This document shows positions 8,428-16,057 of a DNA stretch of 39,019 bases, piece after piece. The position numbers and the translations under genes were made by a program. Origin of the DNA: an uncultured Eggerthellaceae bacterium (lineage in GTDB: Bacteria; Actinomycetota; Coriobacteriia; Coriobacteriales; Eggerthellaceae); the NCBI GenBank assembly GCA_934670115.1, contig CAKUOV010000021.1, positions 1-39,019 of the forward strand. The letters are read 5' to 3'. Within the stretch, counting starts at the first letter, position 1, and each line of letters opens with the position of its first letter. The notes beneath the pieces are model-generated. The model made no database searches. It had not been told where the DNA came from and worked only from the letters and a program-made list of their open reading frames with translations.

Positions 8428-9383
8428 GCTACCGATGCTGAAGACTGCAGGCCGCTCTTAACGCGAGGGTCAATGCAAGCGTAGATAATATCTGATACCA
8501 GGTTTGCGAACGCATAGCCGAACGCAATCAAAATAACGCATCCTTCCATCATGGGCGTGTCTTTTGCAAGAACGGCATTATTGAACAAATCCCCCACCCC
8601 GGGCCATGCGAAAATCGTCTCGACAACAACGGAGCCGCCCAAAATATGACCGACGGAAAGCGCAATCACAGTAATAATAGGCGGCAACGCATTGCGCAGC
8701 GCATGGGTGAAAATAACCTTGTGGCGCGTAAGACCTTTCGCGCGCGCCACCGTGATGTATTCCTGTCCCAAAACGTCCAGCATGCTGGTGCGCATCATGC
8801 GCGTAATGGACGCCGTAGTGCCAATGGAAAGCGTGACAGCGGGCAACACCACGCTGTTGATCTGGTTCATTCCGCTGGTGGGAAACATTTTCAGCTGAAT
8901 GGAGAACACCACTACCAGCATAAGACCCACCCAGAAACCTGGAAAAGAAGACAGAAACAACGTGATAAGACGAGTGATATGATCAATAATGCCGTTACGA
9001 TGAATCGCGCTGATAATGCCGAACGGTATGCCCAGCGCAATAGAGATAAGAAGCGCGACAGAACCAAGGTACACCGTATTGGGAAGGCGCGCCGCCAACA
9101 TGTCGGAAACAGGCGCGTTGTACTTATACGAAGTGCCGAAGTCTCCCGAGAAAACGCCCCCCAGCCAATCGGCGTACTGCACGATAAAGGGGCGATCCAA
9201 GTCGAATTTTTGCGACATTGCCTGAAGGTTTTCCGGGCTAACCGCTTCTTCGCCGTATGTTTGAATGATGATGAGTTCCGCCACATCGCCCGGTGAAACA
9301 TGCACCAGCAGGAAGGTGAGCGTTGCCACCGCCCAAAGCACGATGATAATCGTAAGAACCCTTCGAACAAGATATTTTCCCAT
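8424..9383 (-). CDS. Opp/Dpp/Nik-type ABC transporter permease (OppB/DppB/NikB position)
   Basis: Inner-membrane permease of 319 residues. It opens with the family-typical MGKYLVRRVLTIIIVLWAV and HVSPGD, followed by an extracytoplasmic loop that includes FDLDRPFIVQYADWLGG. The coupling loop is LGQEYITVARAKGLTRHKV, followed by HALRNALPPIITVIALSVG. It ends near DPRVKSGLQ. AAGGA lies 6 nt before ATG 9383. An 82-nt gap with a stem-loop separates it from the upstream binding-protein gene, while it overlaps the next permease gene by 4 nt. Confidence 0.93.
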   Translation of the reverse strand: MGKYLVRRVLTIIIVLWAVATLTFLLVHVSPGDVAELIIIQTYGEEAVSPENLQAMSQKFDLDRPFIVQYADWLGGVFSGDFGTSYKYNAPVSDMLAARLPNTVYLGSVALLISIALGIPFGIISAIHRNGIIDHITRLITLFLSSFPGFWVGLMLVVVFSIQLKMFPTSGMNQINSVVLPAVTLSIGTTASITRMMRTSMLDVLGQEYITVARAKGLTRHKVIFTHALRNALPPIITVIALSVGHILGGSVVVETIFAWPGVGDLFNNAVLAKDTPMMEGCVILIAFGYAFANLVSDIIYACIDPRVKSGLQSSASVA

Positions 9384-9409
9384 TACGGTCCTTGCTTTTC
9401 AGATAAAGC

Positions 9410-9446
9410 GCAGGCGGAAGGGACGCAATACCGCCCCCTCGCCTGC
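9410..9446 (-). other. Intergenic stem-loop between binding-protein and permease genes
   Basis: A 7-bp perfect stem (GCAGGCG/CGCCTGC) flanks a GC-rich loop, with only a short T-rich run after it on the minus strand. It lies right after the binding-protein gene. Such hairpins often stabilise or partly terminate transcripts so that binding protein exceeds permease. Partial attenuation is an inference. Confidence 0.5.
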
Positions 9447-9465
9447 TTGTTTTCGTACAGATAGA

Positions 9466-11079
9466 TTAGTCGGCGATATCAGTGGTGTAAGGCACAATAA
9501 AGTCATGAACAGCCGCGCTATAGCTGAAGCCCGTGATCTTGGGATTCAGACCGAAAACAGCGCCGTAGTTCGCCACGGTATACACAACGGCATCGTCGGC
9601 AGCCAAGACCTGAGCCTTCTTGCTGGCTTCGTTCTTCGCATCGCCAGCCGTCAAGTCGGTGCATTCGGCAATCGCAGCATCCAAAGCGGAATCAACAAAG
9701 CCCGCGCGCTGCATGTTCGTGGAGCCGCTTTCGTAATACTGGGTCAAGTAGTAAGAAGCCGAAGGAATGTAGCATGTTGCAGCAGAGGACAGATTCAAAT
9801 CCCACGCACCGCTGGTCAACGCCTCGTTCATAGCGCTGCCAGCCAGAACCTGCACTTCGGAGTCAACACCAATCTGGGTGAAGAAGCCGTTTGTGGCCTG
9901 AGCGATAATGGGGTTGCCTGGACGGCGTGAACCCGTGGTAATGATGAGTTTGACCTTTTCTCCGTTGTACTCGCGGAAGCCATCTCCATCAGCGTCAACA
10001 AAACCGGCCTCGTCAAGAGCCTTTTTCGCAGCCTCAACGTCGTAAGGATACTTCGTCACGTTGGGGTTATTCCAAGGGACATCGTCCATGAATGCGCCGT
10101 TGGGCACCGAGCCAACGCCCATCAGACCATTGTTGACAATCTCATCCAGATTCAAAGACTGCAGCAAGGCTTTGCGGACAGTAACGTCACTCAAGTAGCT
10201 CTTGTTGGTGTTGAACGTGTAGAAGTACGTACGAGCGGTGTCAAACTGCTTAACCTCAACATCCTTGCTGTCCTTCATGGTCTTAAGGTCAGAGAACGGA
10301 ATGTCGGTAGCAATGTCAATCTCGTTGTTGAGCACAGCCATGGAGCGCGTATTCGCATCGGACATGGACACAACGTGGCGTTTAGTAATGGAGCTGTCCT
10401 GCTTGCCGCCCCAATAGCCATCGAACACAACACCGTCAAACGTGCCCGTTGCAGCATCGAAACTCTCGAACTGGAAGTAGCCCGTGCCCACCGGTTTCAC
10501 GAACTTGCCAGTAGAGTCCACCGAAGAAGGAGCGATAACAGCAGTGGAAACATTGGTCAGCGCCTCGGGAAGCTCGCCAGAAGCAACCGAGGTGACAATC
10601 TTTACCGTATAGGCGTCCACCACTTCGGTTGACTGAATATGGGTGTACGAAGCAAAGCTGGGGTTTTCTGCCAGAGAGCGATCGAAGCACCACTTCACAG
10701 CATCGGCGTTGAAATCAGTGCCGTCGTGGAATTTAACGCCCTGGCGCAGTTGGATAGTCCAGGTGTTAGCGTCATCGCGCTGCCACGAAGTAGCCAAAGC
10801 GGGCTGCAGCTGGAAATCGGAGTCCACGTTGACCAGCGTTTCAATAACACCACCCACTTCTTTCAGCATGGTGGCACCATCGCCATCGGTTACATCAAGC
10901 GTGGTTAGCGTGGACGGAAAGGCAATACGCAGCACCTTTTCGCCTTGTGCAGACCCGGCGGAGGCCGATGACGAGTCCGAGCTGCTGGTGCAAGCGCCTA
11001 ACATGCAGCAAGCAAGAGCCGCAGAAGCAACAACGGCTGCGATCTTTGCCCACTTCCTCTTTACCGTTTGTTTTTTCAC
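9466..11079 (-). CDS. ABC transporter substrate-binding lipoprotein, SBP_bac_5 family
   Basis: Solute-binding protein of the peptide/nickel class (family 5), 537 residues. It has a signal peptide with lipobox LGAC, then a Ser-rich tether. The core shows the family-5 landmarks: LVNVDSDFQLQPALATSWQR, TWTIQLRQGVKFHDGTDFNA and DAVKWCFDRSL in the first half, and DVEAAKKALDEAGFVDADGD later. The start is GTG 11079, with AAGGAG 6 nt upstream. The ligand cannot be assigned; family members bind peptides, Ni(II)-histidine complexes, opine metallophores or haem. The adjacent methyltransferase gene hints at a modified small ligand. Confidence 0.9.
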   Translation of the reverse strand: MKKQTVKRKWAKIAAVVASAALACCMLGACTSSSDSSSASAGSAQGEKVLRIAFPSTLTTLDVTDGDGATMLKEVGGVIETLVNVDSDFQLQPALATSWQRDDANTWTIQLRQGVKFHDGTDFNADAVKWCFDRSLAENPSFASYTHIQSTEVVDAYTVKIVTSVASGELPEALTNVSTAVIAPSSVDSTGKFVKPVGTGYFQFESFDAATGTFDGVVFDGYWGGKQDSSITKRHVVSMSDANTRSMAVLNNEIDIATDIPFSDLKTMKDSKDVEVKQFDTARTYFYTFNTNKSYLSDVTVRKALLQSLNLDEIVNNGLMGVGSVPNGAFMDDVPWNNPNVTKYPYDVEAAKKALDEAGFVDADGDGFREYNGEKVKLIITTGSRRPGNPIIAQATNGFFTQIGVDSEVQVLAGSAMNEALTSGAWDLNLSSAATCYIPSASYYLTQYYESGSTNMQRAGFVDSALDAAIAECTDLTAGDAKNEASKKAQVLAADDAVVYTVANYGAVFGLNPKITGFSYSAAVHDFIVPYTTDIAD

Positions 11080-11130
11080 GATTTTCTCCTTAAACTTTTA
11101 TCAAAGCTCCCCTTTGGAGCGTTGATGCCA

Positions 11131-12498
11131 CTAAAATGCCTGATGAACGTTTTTTTCAGGCTTCTCCGCAATAAGCGCGCACCAATTTTCGCGGTCGCTG
11201 CTTTCCAAGCGACAACCTGGCATAGACTCAAAGCGAGCGTTTTTGAAGCCAACTTCTTGCGCCTCGCGAATCATTTGCTCTTTGCTCGCACATGCCCAAG
11301 GGAACTGTTCATTGGCAGTGCTGTCGCAGTAGTTTTCCATGTTGGTACAGTTGATGGAATCGCCCTCGAATTCGTTGATGGCAACAATGCGACCACCGGG
11401 CTTCAATACGCGCAACCATTCCGCAAGAGCTGCTTTCGGCTCGCTCAACGTCCACAGCAAGCGGCAGCTCACCACAACATCCACTGCGCAATCGGGACAC
11501 GGAAGTTCCATAGCGTTGCCGTAGATGAAGGGGATAGAAAGATTCTTCTCAGCCGCGCGATCCATTGCCACGCGCATCATTTGCTCGGACAGGTCGATTC
11601 CTGTGATGTCTTGGTATCCGCACTCGCCCAATGTGCACGCAATCATACCGGTGCCTGTAGCAACATCGATGATCTTCGCCTTTGCATTGGGCCCCACGAA
11701 GCCGCGCAGCACGTTTTGCCAGGCAGTAATATTCCCAATCATGTGGCCGGCATCGTAGCGATGAGCAGCATCGTCCCAATAAGCAGCCATGCCCACTTCT
11801 CCGCGATGACGCGCCGTCATCGGCTTAGTGGCGCACAGCACATACCAGTCCTGGAACCACTCTTGAGCAGCGAATTCGGGGAGCGTCAGGCCAGACAGCA
11901 TCTCTACATGGACATCTTCGAAGCCATTGCGCTCGAATAGATCAATGAGCTCGGCCGTGGAGGCGCACACGTTGTCCAACGCAGTTCCCACCGCTTTATC
12001 GCCGTAATCGAACACGTCGCCGTCTTTGCGCTTCAGACCATCCACCGGATCAAGGCGGTTGAAGTTAAATACGCGACCGCCTGGACGTAAAATGCGCTTC
12101 CATTCGTTTACCATCTCGTCAGAGGCGACCATGGTCCAGATAAGACGGCAGTTCGTAATGTTGTCCACCGAAGCATCCATAAATGGCAGTTCAACTGCGG
12201 GGACCTTGAGAAAGAATGTGCCAACGCCTTGGGTTTCTGCATGGCGAACGCCGTTTTTCATCATACCCGCAGAAATATCTACACCCGCTGTAGGGAATCC
12301 CAGCGATGAAGTCATGTTTGCGATAAAACCCGAACCCGTGCCAATATCCAACACATTTTTAGTGCGATCGTAGCCCAGCAAGTAGGAAAGCTCAGTTTTC
12401 CAGGCGCTCAAATCTTCCGTATCGTGCTCTTTATCGAAGGAAGATGCGCGGTCATCCCAGTACTCCTCGATCTTTTGTGCAACAGATTGTACGTCCAT
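11131..12498 (-). CDS. Tandem two-domain SAM-dependent methyltransferase
   Basis: A 455-residue protein made of two class I methyltransferase domains, roughly 1-225 and 230-455, that are clearly a duplication. Each half begins with a YWDD-x-A motif (EYWDDRASSFD; AYWDDAAHRYD). Each has a SAM-binding motif I (DIGTGSG 51-57; DVATGTG 278-284) and then a shared (N/S)CRL(I/L)WT motif (116-122; 344-350) followed by EW-x-R-(I/V)-L-(R/K)-PGGR. Single-domain relatives next to Nik/Opp-type transporter operons are known to me from archaea and bacteria, with LLWTL in the same place. Both SAM sites look intact. ATG 12498 has AGAGG upstream. First gene of the transporter operon, 51 nt before the binding-protein gene. 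The substrate is unknown; a metallophore or modified peptide is speculation. Confidence 0.88.
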   Translation of the reverse strand: MDVQSVAQKIEEYWDDRASSFDKEHDTEDLSAWKTELSYLLGYDRTKNVLDIGTGSGFIANMTSSLGFPTAGVDISAGMMKNGVRHAETQGVGTFFLKVPAVELPFMDASVDNITNCRLIWTMVASDEMVNEWKRILRPGGRVFNFNRLDPVDGLKRKDGDVFDYGDKAVGTALDNVCASTAELIDLFERNGFEDVHVEMLSGLTLPEFAAQEWFQDWYVLCATKPMTARHRGEVGMAAYWDDAAHRYDAGHMIGNITAWQNVLRGFVGPNAKAKIIDVATGTGMIACTLGECGYQDITGIDLSEQMMRVAMDRAAEKNLSIPFIYGNAMELPCPDCAVDVVVSCRLLWTLSEPKAALAEWLRVLKPGGRIVAINEFEGDSINCTNMENYCDSTANEQFPWACASKEQMIREAQEVGFKNARFESMPGCRLESSDRENWCALIAEKPEKNVHQAF

Positions 12499-12513
12499 GG
12501 CATGCCTCTCATA

Positions 12514-12644
12514 TGTTACGTAAGTTATATTAGTGTTACCAAAACGGTAACATCATATTTTTTTCCGTAACACGTGTAAAGAAGAAACCGCCGTTTGCTT
12601 CGCAATCGGTCGATGAACGTTACTTAATCGAAGGAGAAGTAACG
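12514..12644. promoter_or_regulatory. Palindrome cluster upstream of the methyltransferase-transporter operon
   Basis: Several inverted repeats share a GTTAC/GTAAC core: TTACGTAA (12516-12523), TGTTACC-AAAAC-GGTAACA (12534-12552, perfect 7-bp arms), a lone CGTAACACG near 12567, and CGTTACTT-11 nt-AAGTAACG (12618-12644, perfect 8-bp arms). The first two lie 15-55 bp before the methyltransferase ATG. They look like operators for a dimeric regulator. They differ from the GTTGAC-type palindromes beside the MarR gene. Confidence 0.55.
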
Positions 12645-12740
12645 AAAAAACGGATTTAAATGATTTGGATCTTCGTTTGCAGAATACAAGCGTCACGGAT
12701 GCGTCACGCGCGCAACTATTGTGAGATAAATTGCCTTCTT

Positions 12741-12792
12741 GTTGACAAGTCAACGCGCATATGGTGTACTTAGAATTTGTTGACTTATCAAC
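12741..12792 (+). promoter_or_regulatory. MarR-type autoregulatory promoter with two GTTGAC palindromes
   Basis: Two palindromes, GTTGAC-AA-GTCAAC (12741-12754, perfect arms) and GTTGAC-TT-ATCAAC (12779-12792, one mismatch), lie 38 bp apart just before the MarR gene. The first contains a -35 TTGACA (12742-12747). With a 17-bp spacer the -10 would be TGTACT (12765-12770), so transcription would begin at about the second palindrome. This layout fits autorepression. Promoter positions are by eye. Confidence 0.6.
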
Positions 12793-12808
12793 ATTGAAAG
12801 GACTGTTT

Positions 12809-13438
12809 GTGGAAGAGCGCTTTGAAACGTTCACCGTGCTTATTGGCAGAATCAATCGCAATATTCGCAAAATCAAAAACCAGGAAATGGCCTCCTACCA
12901 GCTGAAAAGCATTCATATCTCGTGCCTGTACTACCTGTATTCCACAGGCAGTTTGACTGCGGCCGAGTTGTGCGAACGCTGCGAAGAAGACACGGCCGCC
13001 GTATCGCGCGCGCTGGATTACCTGGAAAAAGAAGGCTATCTGGAAGCTTCCAATAAAAATGCGAAACGCTACCGCCATCCGCTCCACCTTACAGAAAAGG
13101 GAACGCAAGCCAGCAGCATTATCGCCGCCAAGATTGATGCCGTACTTGAGGAGATCAACAGCAGCTTGACCGAACAAGAACGCCTGGCGTTCTATCGCAG
13201 CCTGACCGCCATCAGCAACCGGCTTGACGTCATTGCCGATATGCCCATCCACGAACCCAAGGGCATTGCTGCCGCGAACGCTTCCGCAGGCAGCACGGGC
13301 AACACCGGCAACGTTGGCTTCGCACCCGCTGCCGCATCTGCCGGCCTTCCCGCCGCCGCAAATTCCGGCAGCTTAAAGGACGCTGCCGCAAGCGCGCCTG
13401 CAAGCAAGCCCCTTCGCAACGAAAAGAACAACCACTAG
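12809..13438 (+). CDS. MarR family transcriptional regulator with Ala-rich tail
   Basis: A 209-residue winged-helix regulator. The HTH region is LTAAELCERCEEDTAAVSRALDYLEKEGYLE, followed by the wing KNAKRYRHPLHLTEKG and the dimerisation helices ending near VIADMP. The last 60 residues or so are an Ala/Gly/Ser-rich tail without predicted fold. The start GTG 12809 is chosen because AAGGA lies 6 nt upstream; an ATG at 12761 would put the operator inside the gene. It heads an operon with the alcohol and aldehyde dehydrogenase genes and faces the methyltransferase-transporter operon. Its effector is unknown. Confidence 0.85.
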   Translation: MEERFETFTVLIGRINRNIRKIKNQEMASYQLKSIHISCLYYLYSTGSLTAAELCERCEEDTAAVSRALDYLEKEGYLEASNKNAKRYRHPLHLTEKGTQASSIIAAKIDAVLEEINSSLTEQERLAFYRSLTAISNRLDVIADMPIHEPKGIAAANASAGSTGNTGNVGFAPAAASAGLPAAANSGSLKDAAASAPASKPLRNEKNNH

Positions 13439-13454
13439 AAAGAGCAAATCCCTT

Positions 13455-14669
13455 ATGTTTTTCCTGAAAGCGGCGTTCTGCCGCGTCTTCCAACTGTGCT
13501 TTCGCGCTGTTTTGCCCGTGCTTCCCTATCGCGAACCTGAAATCATCGATTCTTGCGCACACCTGGGTCCCGTGCTTGAAAAAGAAGGTCTGACCAGCAT
13601 TCTTGTTGTAACCGACCGCGGCATTGTAGAAAACGGCCTAACCGCACCGCTTGAGAAAGCGCTGCGCCAGACGGGCGTTTCCTTCGCCGTGTACGACAAA
13701 ACGCTTCCCAACCCCACCGTCAATCACGTGGAGGAAGCACTGGCGCTCTACCACCAGAACAATTGCAACGGCATTATCGCCATTGGCGGCGGCTCGTCCA
13801 TGGACTGCGCAAAGGCAGTCGGCGCCCGTGTTGCCTATCCCAACAAAGCCGTGGGCCAAATGAAAGGCGTGTTGCGCGTGCTGCGTCGTATTCCTGTGCT
13901 TATTGCCATCCCCACCACCGCAGGCACGGGCAGCGAAGTCACGCTGGCAGCCGTTATCACCGATAGCAACACGCACCACAAATACGCCGTTATGAGCTTT
14001 CCGCTGATTCCCCGCTACGCCGTGCTGGACGCGCAGCTCACGTATTCGCTGCCGCCTCACCTTACCTCTACCACGGGCATGGACGCCCTGACGCACGCCG
14101 TGGAGGCATACATTGGCCGCTCGACCACAAATCAAACGCGTGAGCTGGCACTTCAAGCTACCCGTTTGATTTTCGATAACATTGAGCTCGCGTATGAAAA
14201 CGGCAATAACCACGAAGCGCGCGAAAACATGCTGCACGCTGCGTATAAAGCGGGCATTGCGTTTTCCATGTCGTATGTGGGTTACATCCACGCCATTGCG
14301 CATTCCCTGGGCGGTCAGTACGGCGTTCCGCACGGCCTGGCGAATGCCGTTATCATGCCCTATGTTCTGGATGCCTATGGAGAAGCGGCGCACAAAAAGC
14401 TCCACGAGATGGGCTGTGCCGCCGGGGTGTGTTCCGAGCTTGATTCGCCAGCGGAAGGTGCCGCGCAATTCATTGCTGCTATCAGGGAACTTAATGAGAG
14501 CATGAACATTCCCAACAAGATTCGCGGCATCAAACGCGAAGACATCGCACATCTGGCGCGCACGGCGGAAAAAGAAGCGAATCCGTTGTATCCTGTTCCT
14601 TGCCTGATGACCGCGCAAGTACTTGCCGGCCTTTACGAGCAAGTTGCCGACCAATCCGATTGGAGCTAA
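13455..14669 (+). CDS. Iron-containing alcohol dehydrogenase
   Basis: A 404-residue member of the group III (Fe-ADH) dehydrogenases, interconverting alcohol and aldehyde with NAD(P)(H). The nucleotide-binding motif is GGGSSMD, followed by IPTTAGTGSEVT. The metal site is carried by GMDALTHAVEA (Asp and His ligands), YIHAIAHSLGG and YGVPHGLANA. About 25 N-terminal residues (Phe/Cys/Arg-rich) precede the usual fold. ATG 13455 is 16 nt after the MarR stop with only a weak ribosome binding site. The following aldehyde dehydrogenase gene begins 2 nt after its stop. The substrate is not evident. Confidence 0.92.
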   Translation: MFFLKAAFCRVFQLCFRAVLPVLPYREPEIIDSCAHLGPVLEKEGLTSILVVTDRGIVENGLTAPLEKALRQTGVSFAVYDKTLPNPTVNHVEEALALYHQNNCNGIIAIGGGSSMDCAKAVGARVAYPNKAVGQMKGVLRVLRRIPVLIAIPTTAGTGSEVTLAAVITDSNTHHKYAVMSFPLIPRYAVLDAQLTYSLPPHLTSTTGMDALTHAVEAYIGRSTTNQTRELALQATRLIFDNIELAYENGNNHEARENMLHAAYKAGIAFSMSYVGYIHAIAHSLGGQYGVPHGLANAVIMPYVLDAYGEAAHKKLHEMGCAAGVCSELDSPAEGAAQFIAAIRELNESMNIPNKIRGIKREDIAHLARTAEKEANPLYPVPCLMTAQVLAGLYEQVADQSDWS

Positions 14670-14671
14670 AA

Positions 14672-16054
14672 GTGACCAGCGAAGAAATCCAAGCCCTGGT
14701 GGCACAGCAACGTGCATTCTTCAACAGCGGCGCAACAATTCCCGTAGAATTCCGCTTGGAGCAACTGCGCAAACTCTACACTGCCGTGAAGGCACATGAG
14801 GATGAAATTCATACGGCGCTCACCACTGACCTGGGAAAGAGCGCTTACGAAGGCTTCATGTGCGAAAGCGGACTGGCGCTCACGGAAATCTCTTATATGA
14901 TCAAGCACACACGCAAATTGGCACAGCGCAAAACGGTTTACACGCCGCTCGCGCAATTCGCGTCCCATAGCTTCACGCAGGCGGTTCCTTACGGAAACAC
15001 GCTTATCATGAGTCCGTGGAACTACCCCTTCCTTTTGACGATTGACCCTTTGGCCGATGCCATTGCCGCAGGTAATACCGCTATTTTGAAACCAAGTGCT
15101 TATTCACCGGCAACAAGCAAAGTCATTGAAGCCATGGTAAGGGAATGCTTCCTGCCCGAATACGTGACCGTTGTTACGGGCGGGCGCGCGGAAAACACGG
15201 CGTTGCTTGATCAGAAATTCGATTTCATTTTCTTCACGGGCAGCCAAGCTGTTGGAAAAGAAGTGCTGCGCCATGCGGCAGAGCATCTAACACCCGCCGT
15301 ACTTGAACTGGGCGGAAAAAGCCCTTGCATTGTGGACGCCAGCGCCAACATCAAGTTGGCGGCGAAGCGCATCGTGTTCGGAAAGTTCCTCAACTGCGGC
15401 CAGACGTGCGTTGCGCCCGACTATATTCTGGTTGAACGTTCGGTACACGACCAGCTGGTTGCGGAACTATCCGCCCAGATAAAACGCCAATTCGGCGATA
15501 ATCCACTTGCAAACGCAGACTACGGCAAGATTATCAACCAGAAGCATTTCACGCGCTTATGCGGGCTGATGGATCAGCGCAAAGTGATCTTTGGCGGGCG
15601 CACCAATGCCGAAACATGCCAGATTGAACCCACGTTGATGGATGCCGTTACCGAAAGCGATGCTGTTATGGGCGAGGAAATTTTCGGACCCATTCTACCC
15701 ATTCTCACGTTCGACTCGTTTGACCAGGTAGTAGCCGACCTCAAGGGCAAAGAGAAGCCGCTGGCACTTTACTTGTTCTCAAGCGATGCGGCACATAAAG
15801 ATCGCGTTACGCGCGAGCTGCAATATGGCGGCGGGTGCATCAACGACGTGGTTATCCACCTGGCAACCAGCGAGATGGGTTTTGGAGGTGTCGGAGAATC
15901 CGGCATGGGCGCATATCATGGCAAACGCGGATTCGATGCGTTTTCCCACGTCAAGTCAATAGTCGATAAGAAAACATGGCTCGATTTGCCTATGCGCTAC
16001 CAGCCTTACACCAGCAAACTGTACGAGAAAATGCTTAAGGTGTTCTTGCGATGA
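14672..16054 (+). CDS. Aldehyde dehydrogenase, ALDH3-like class
   Basis: NAD(P)-dependent aldehyde dehydrogenase of 460 residues, the shorter length typical of the ALDH3/fatty aldehyde class. It has PWNYPF (oxyanion Asn), GNTAILKPSAYSP (cofactor), FFTGSQAVGKEV, the general base Glu212 in LELGGKSP and the nucleophile Cys246 in NCGQTCVAPDY. The start is GTG 14672, 2 nt after the alcohol dehydrogenase stop, with GGAG 6 nt upstream; the longer frame overlapping the previous gene is rejected. The pair would link alcohol, aldehyde and acid. It ends 3 nt before the convergent DUF6541 gene. Confidence 0.93.
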   Translation: MTSEEIQALVAQQRAFFNSGATIPVEFRLEQLRKLYTAVKAHEDEIHTALTTDLGKSAYEGFMCESGLALTEISYMIKHTRKLAQRKTVYTPLAQFASHSFTQAVPYGNTLIMSPWNYPFLLTIDPLADAIAAGNTAILKPSAYSPATSKVIEAMVRECFLPEYVTVVTGGRAENTALLDQKFDFIFFTGSQAVGKEVLRHAAEHLTPAVLELGGKSPCIVDASANIKLAAKRIVFGKFLNCGQTCVAPDYILVERSVHDQLVAELSAQIKRQFGDNPLANADYGKIINQKHFTRLCGLMDQRKVIFGGRTNAETCQIEPTLMDAVTESDAVMGEEIFGPILPILTFDSFDQVVADLKGKEKPLALYLFSSDAAHKDRVTRELQYGGGCINDVVIHLATSEMGFGGVGESGMGAYHGKRGFDAFSHVKSIVDKKTWLDLPMRYQPYTSKLYEKMLKVFLR

Positions 16055-16057
16055 CGT

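Noticed and set aside
13638..14717. Long minus-strand frame of 359 codons opposite the alcohol dehydrogenase gene
   Set aside because: Antisense shadow of a clear Fe-ADH gene; His/Arg-rich composition, no domain.
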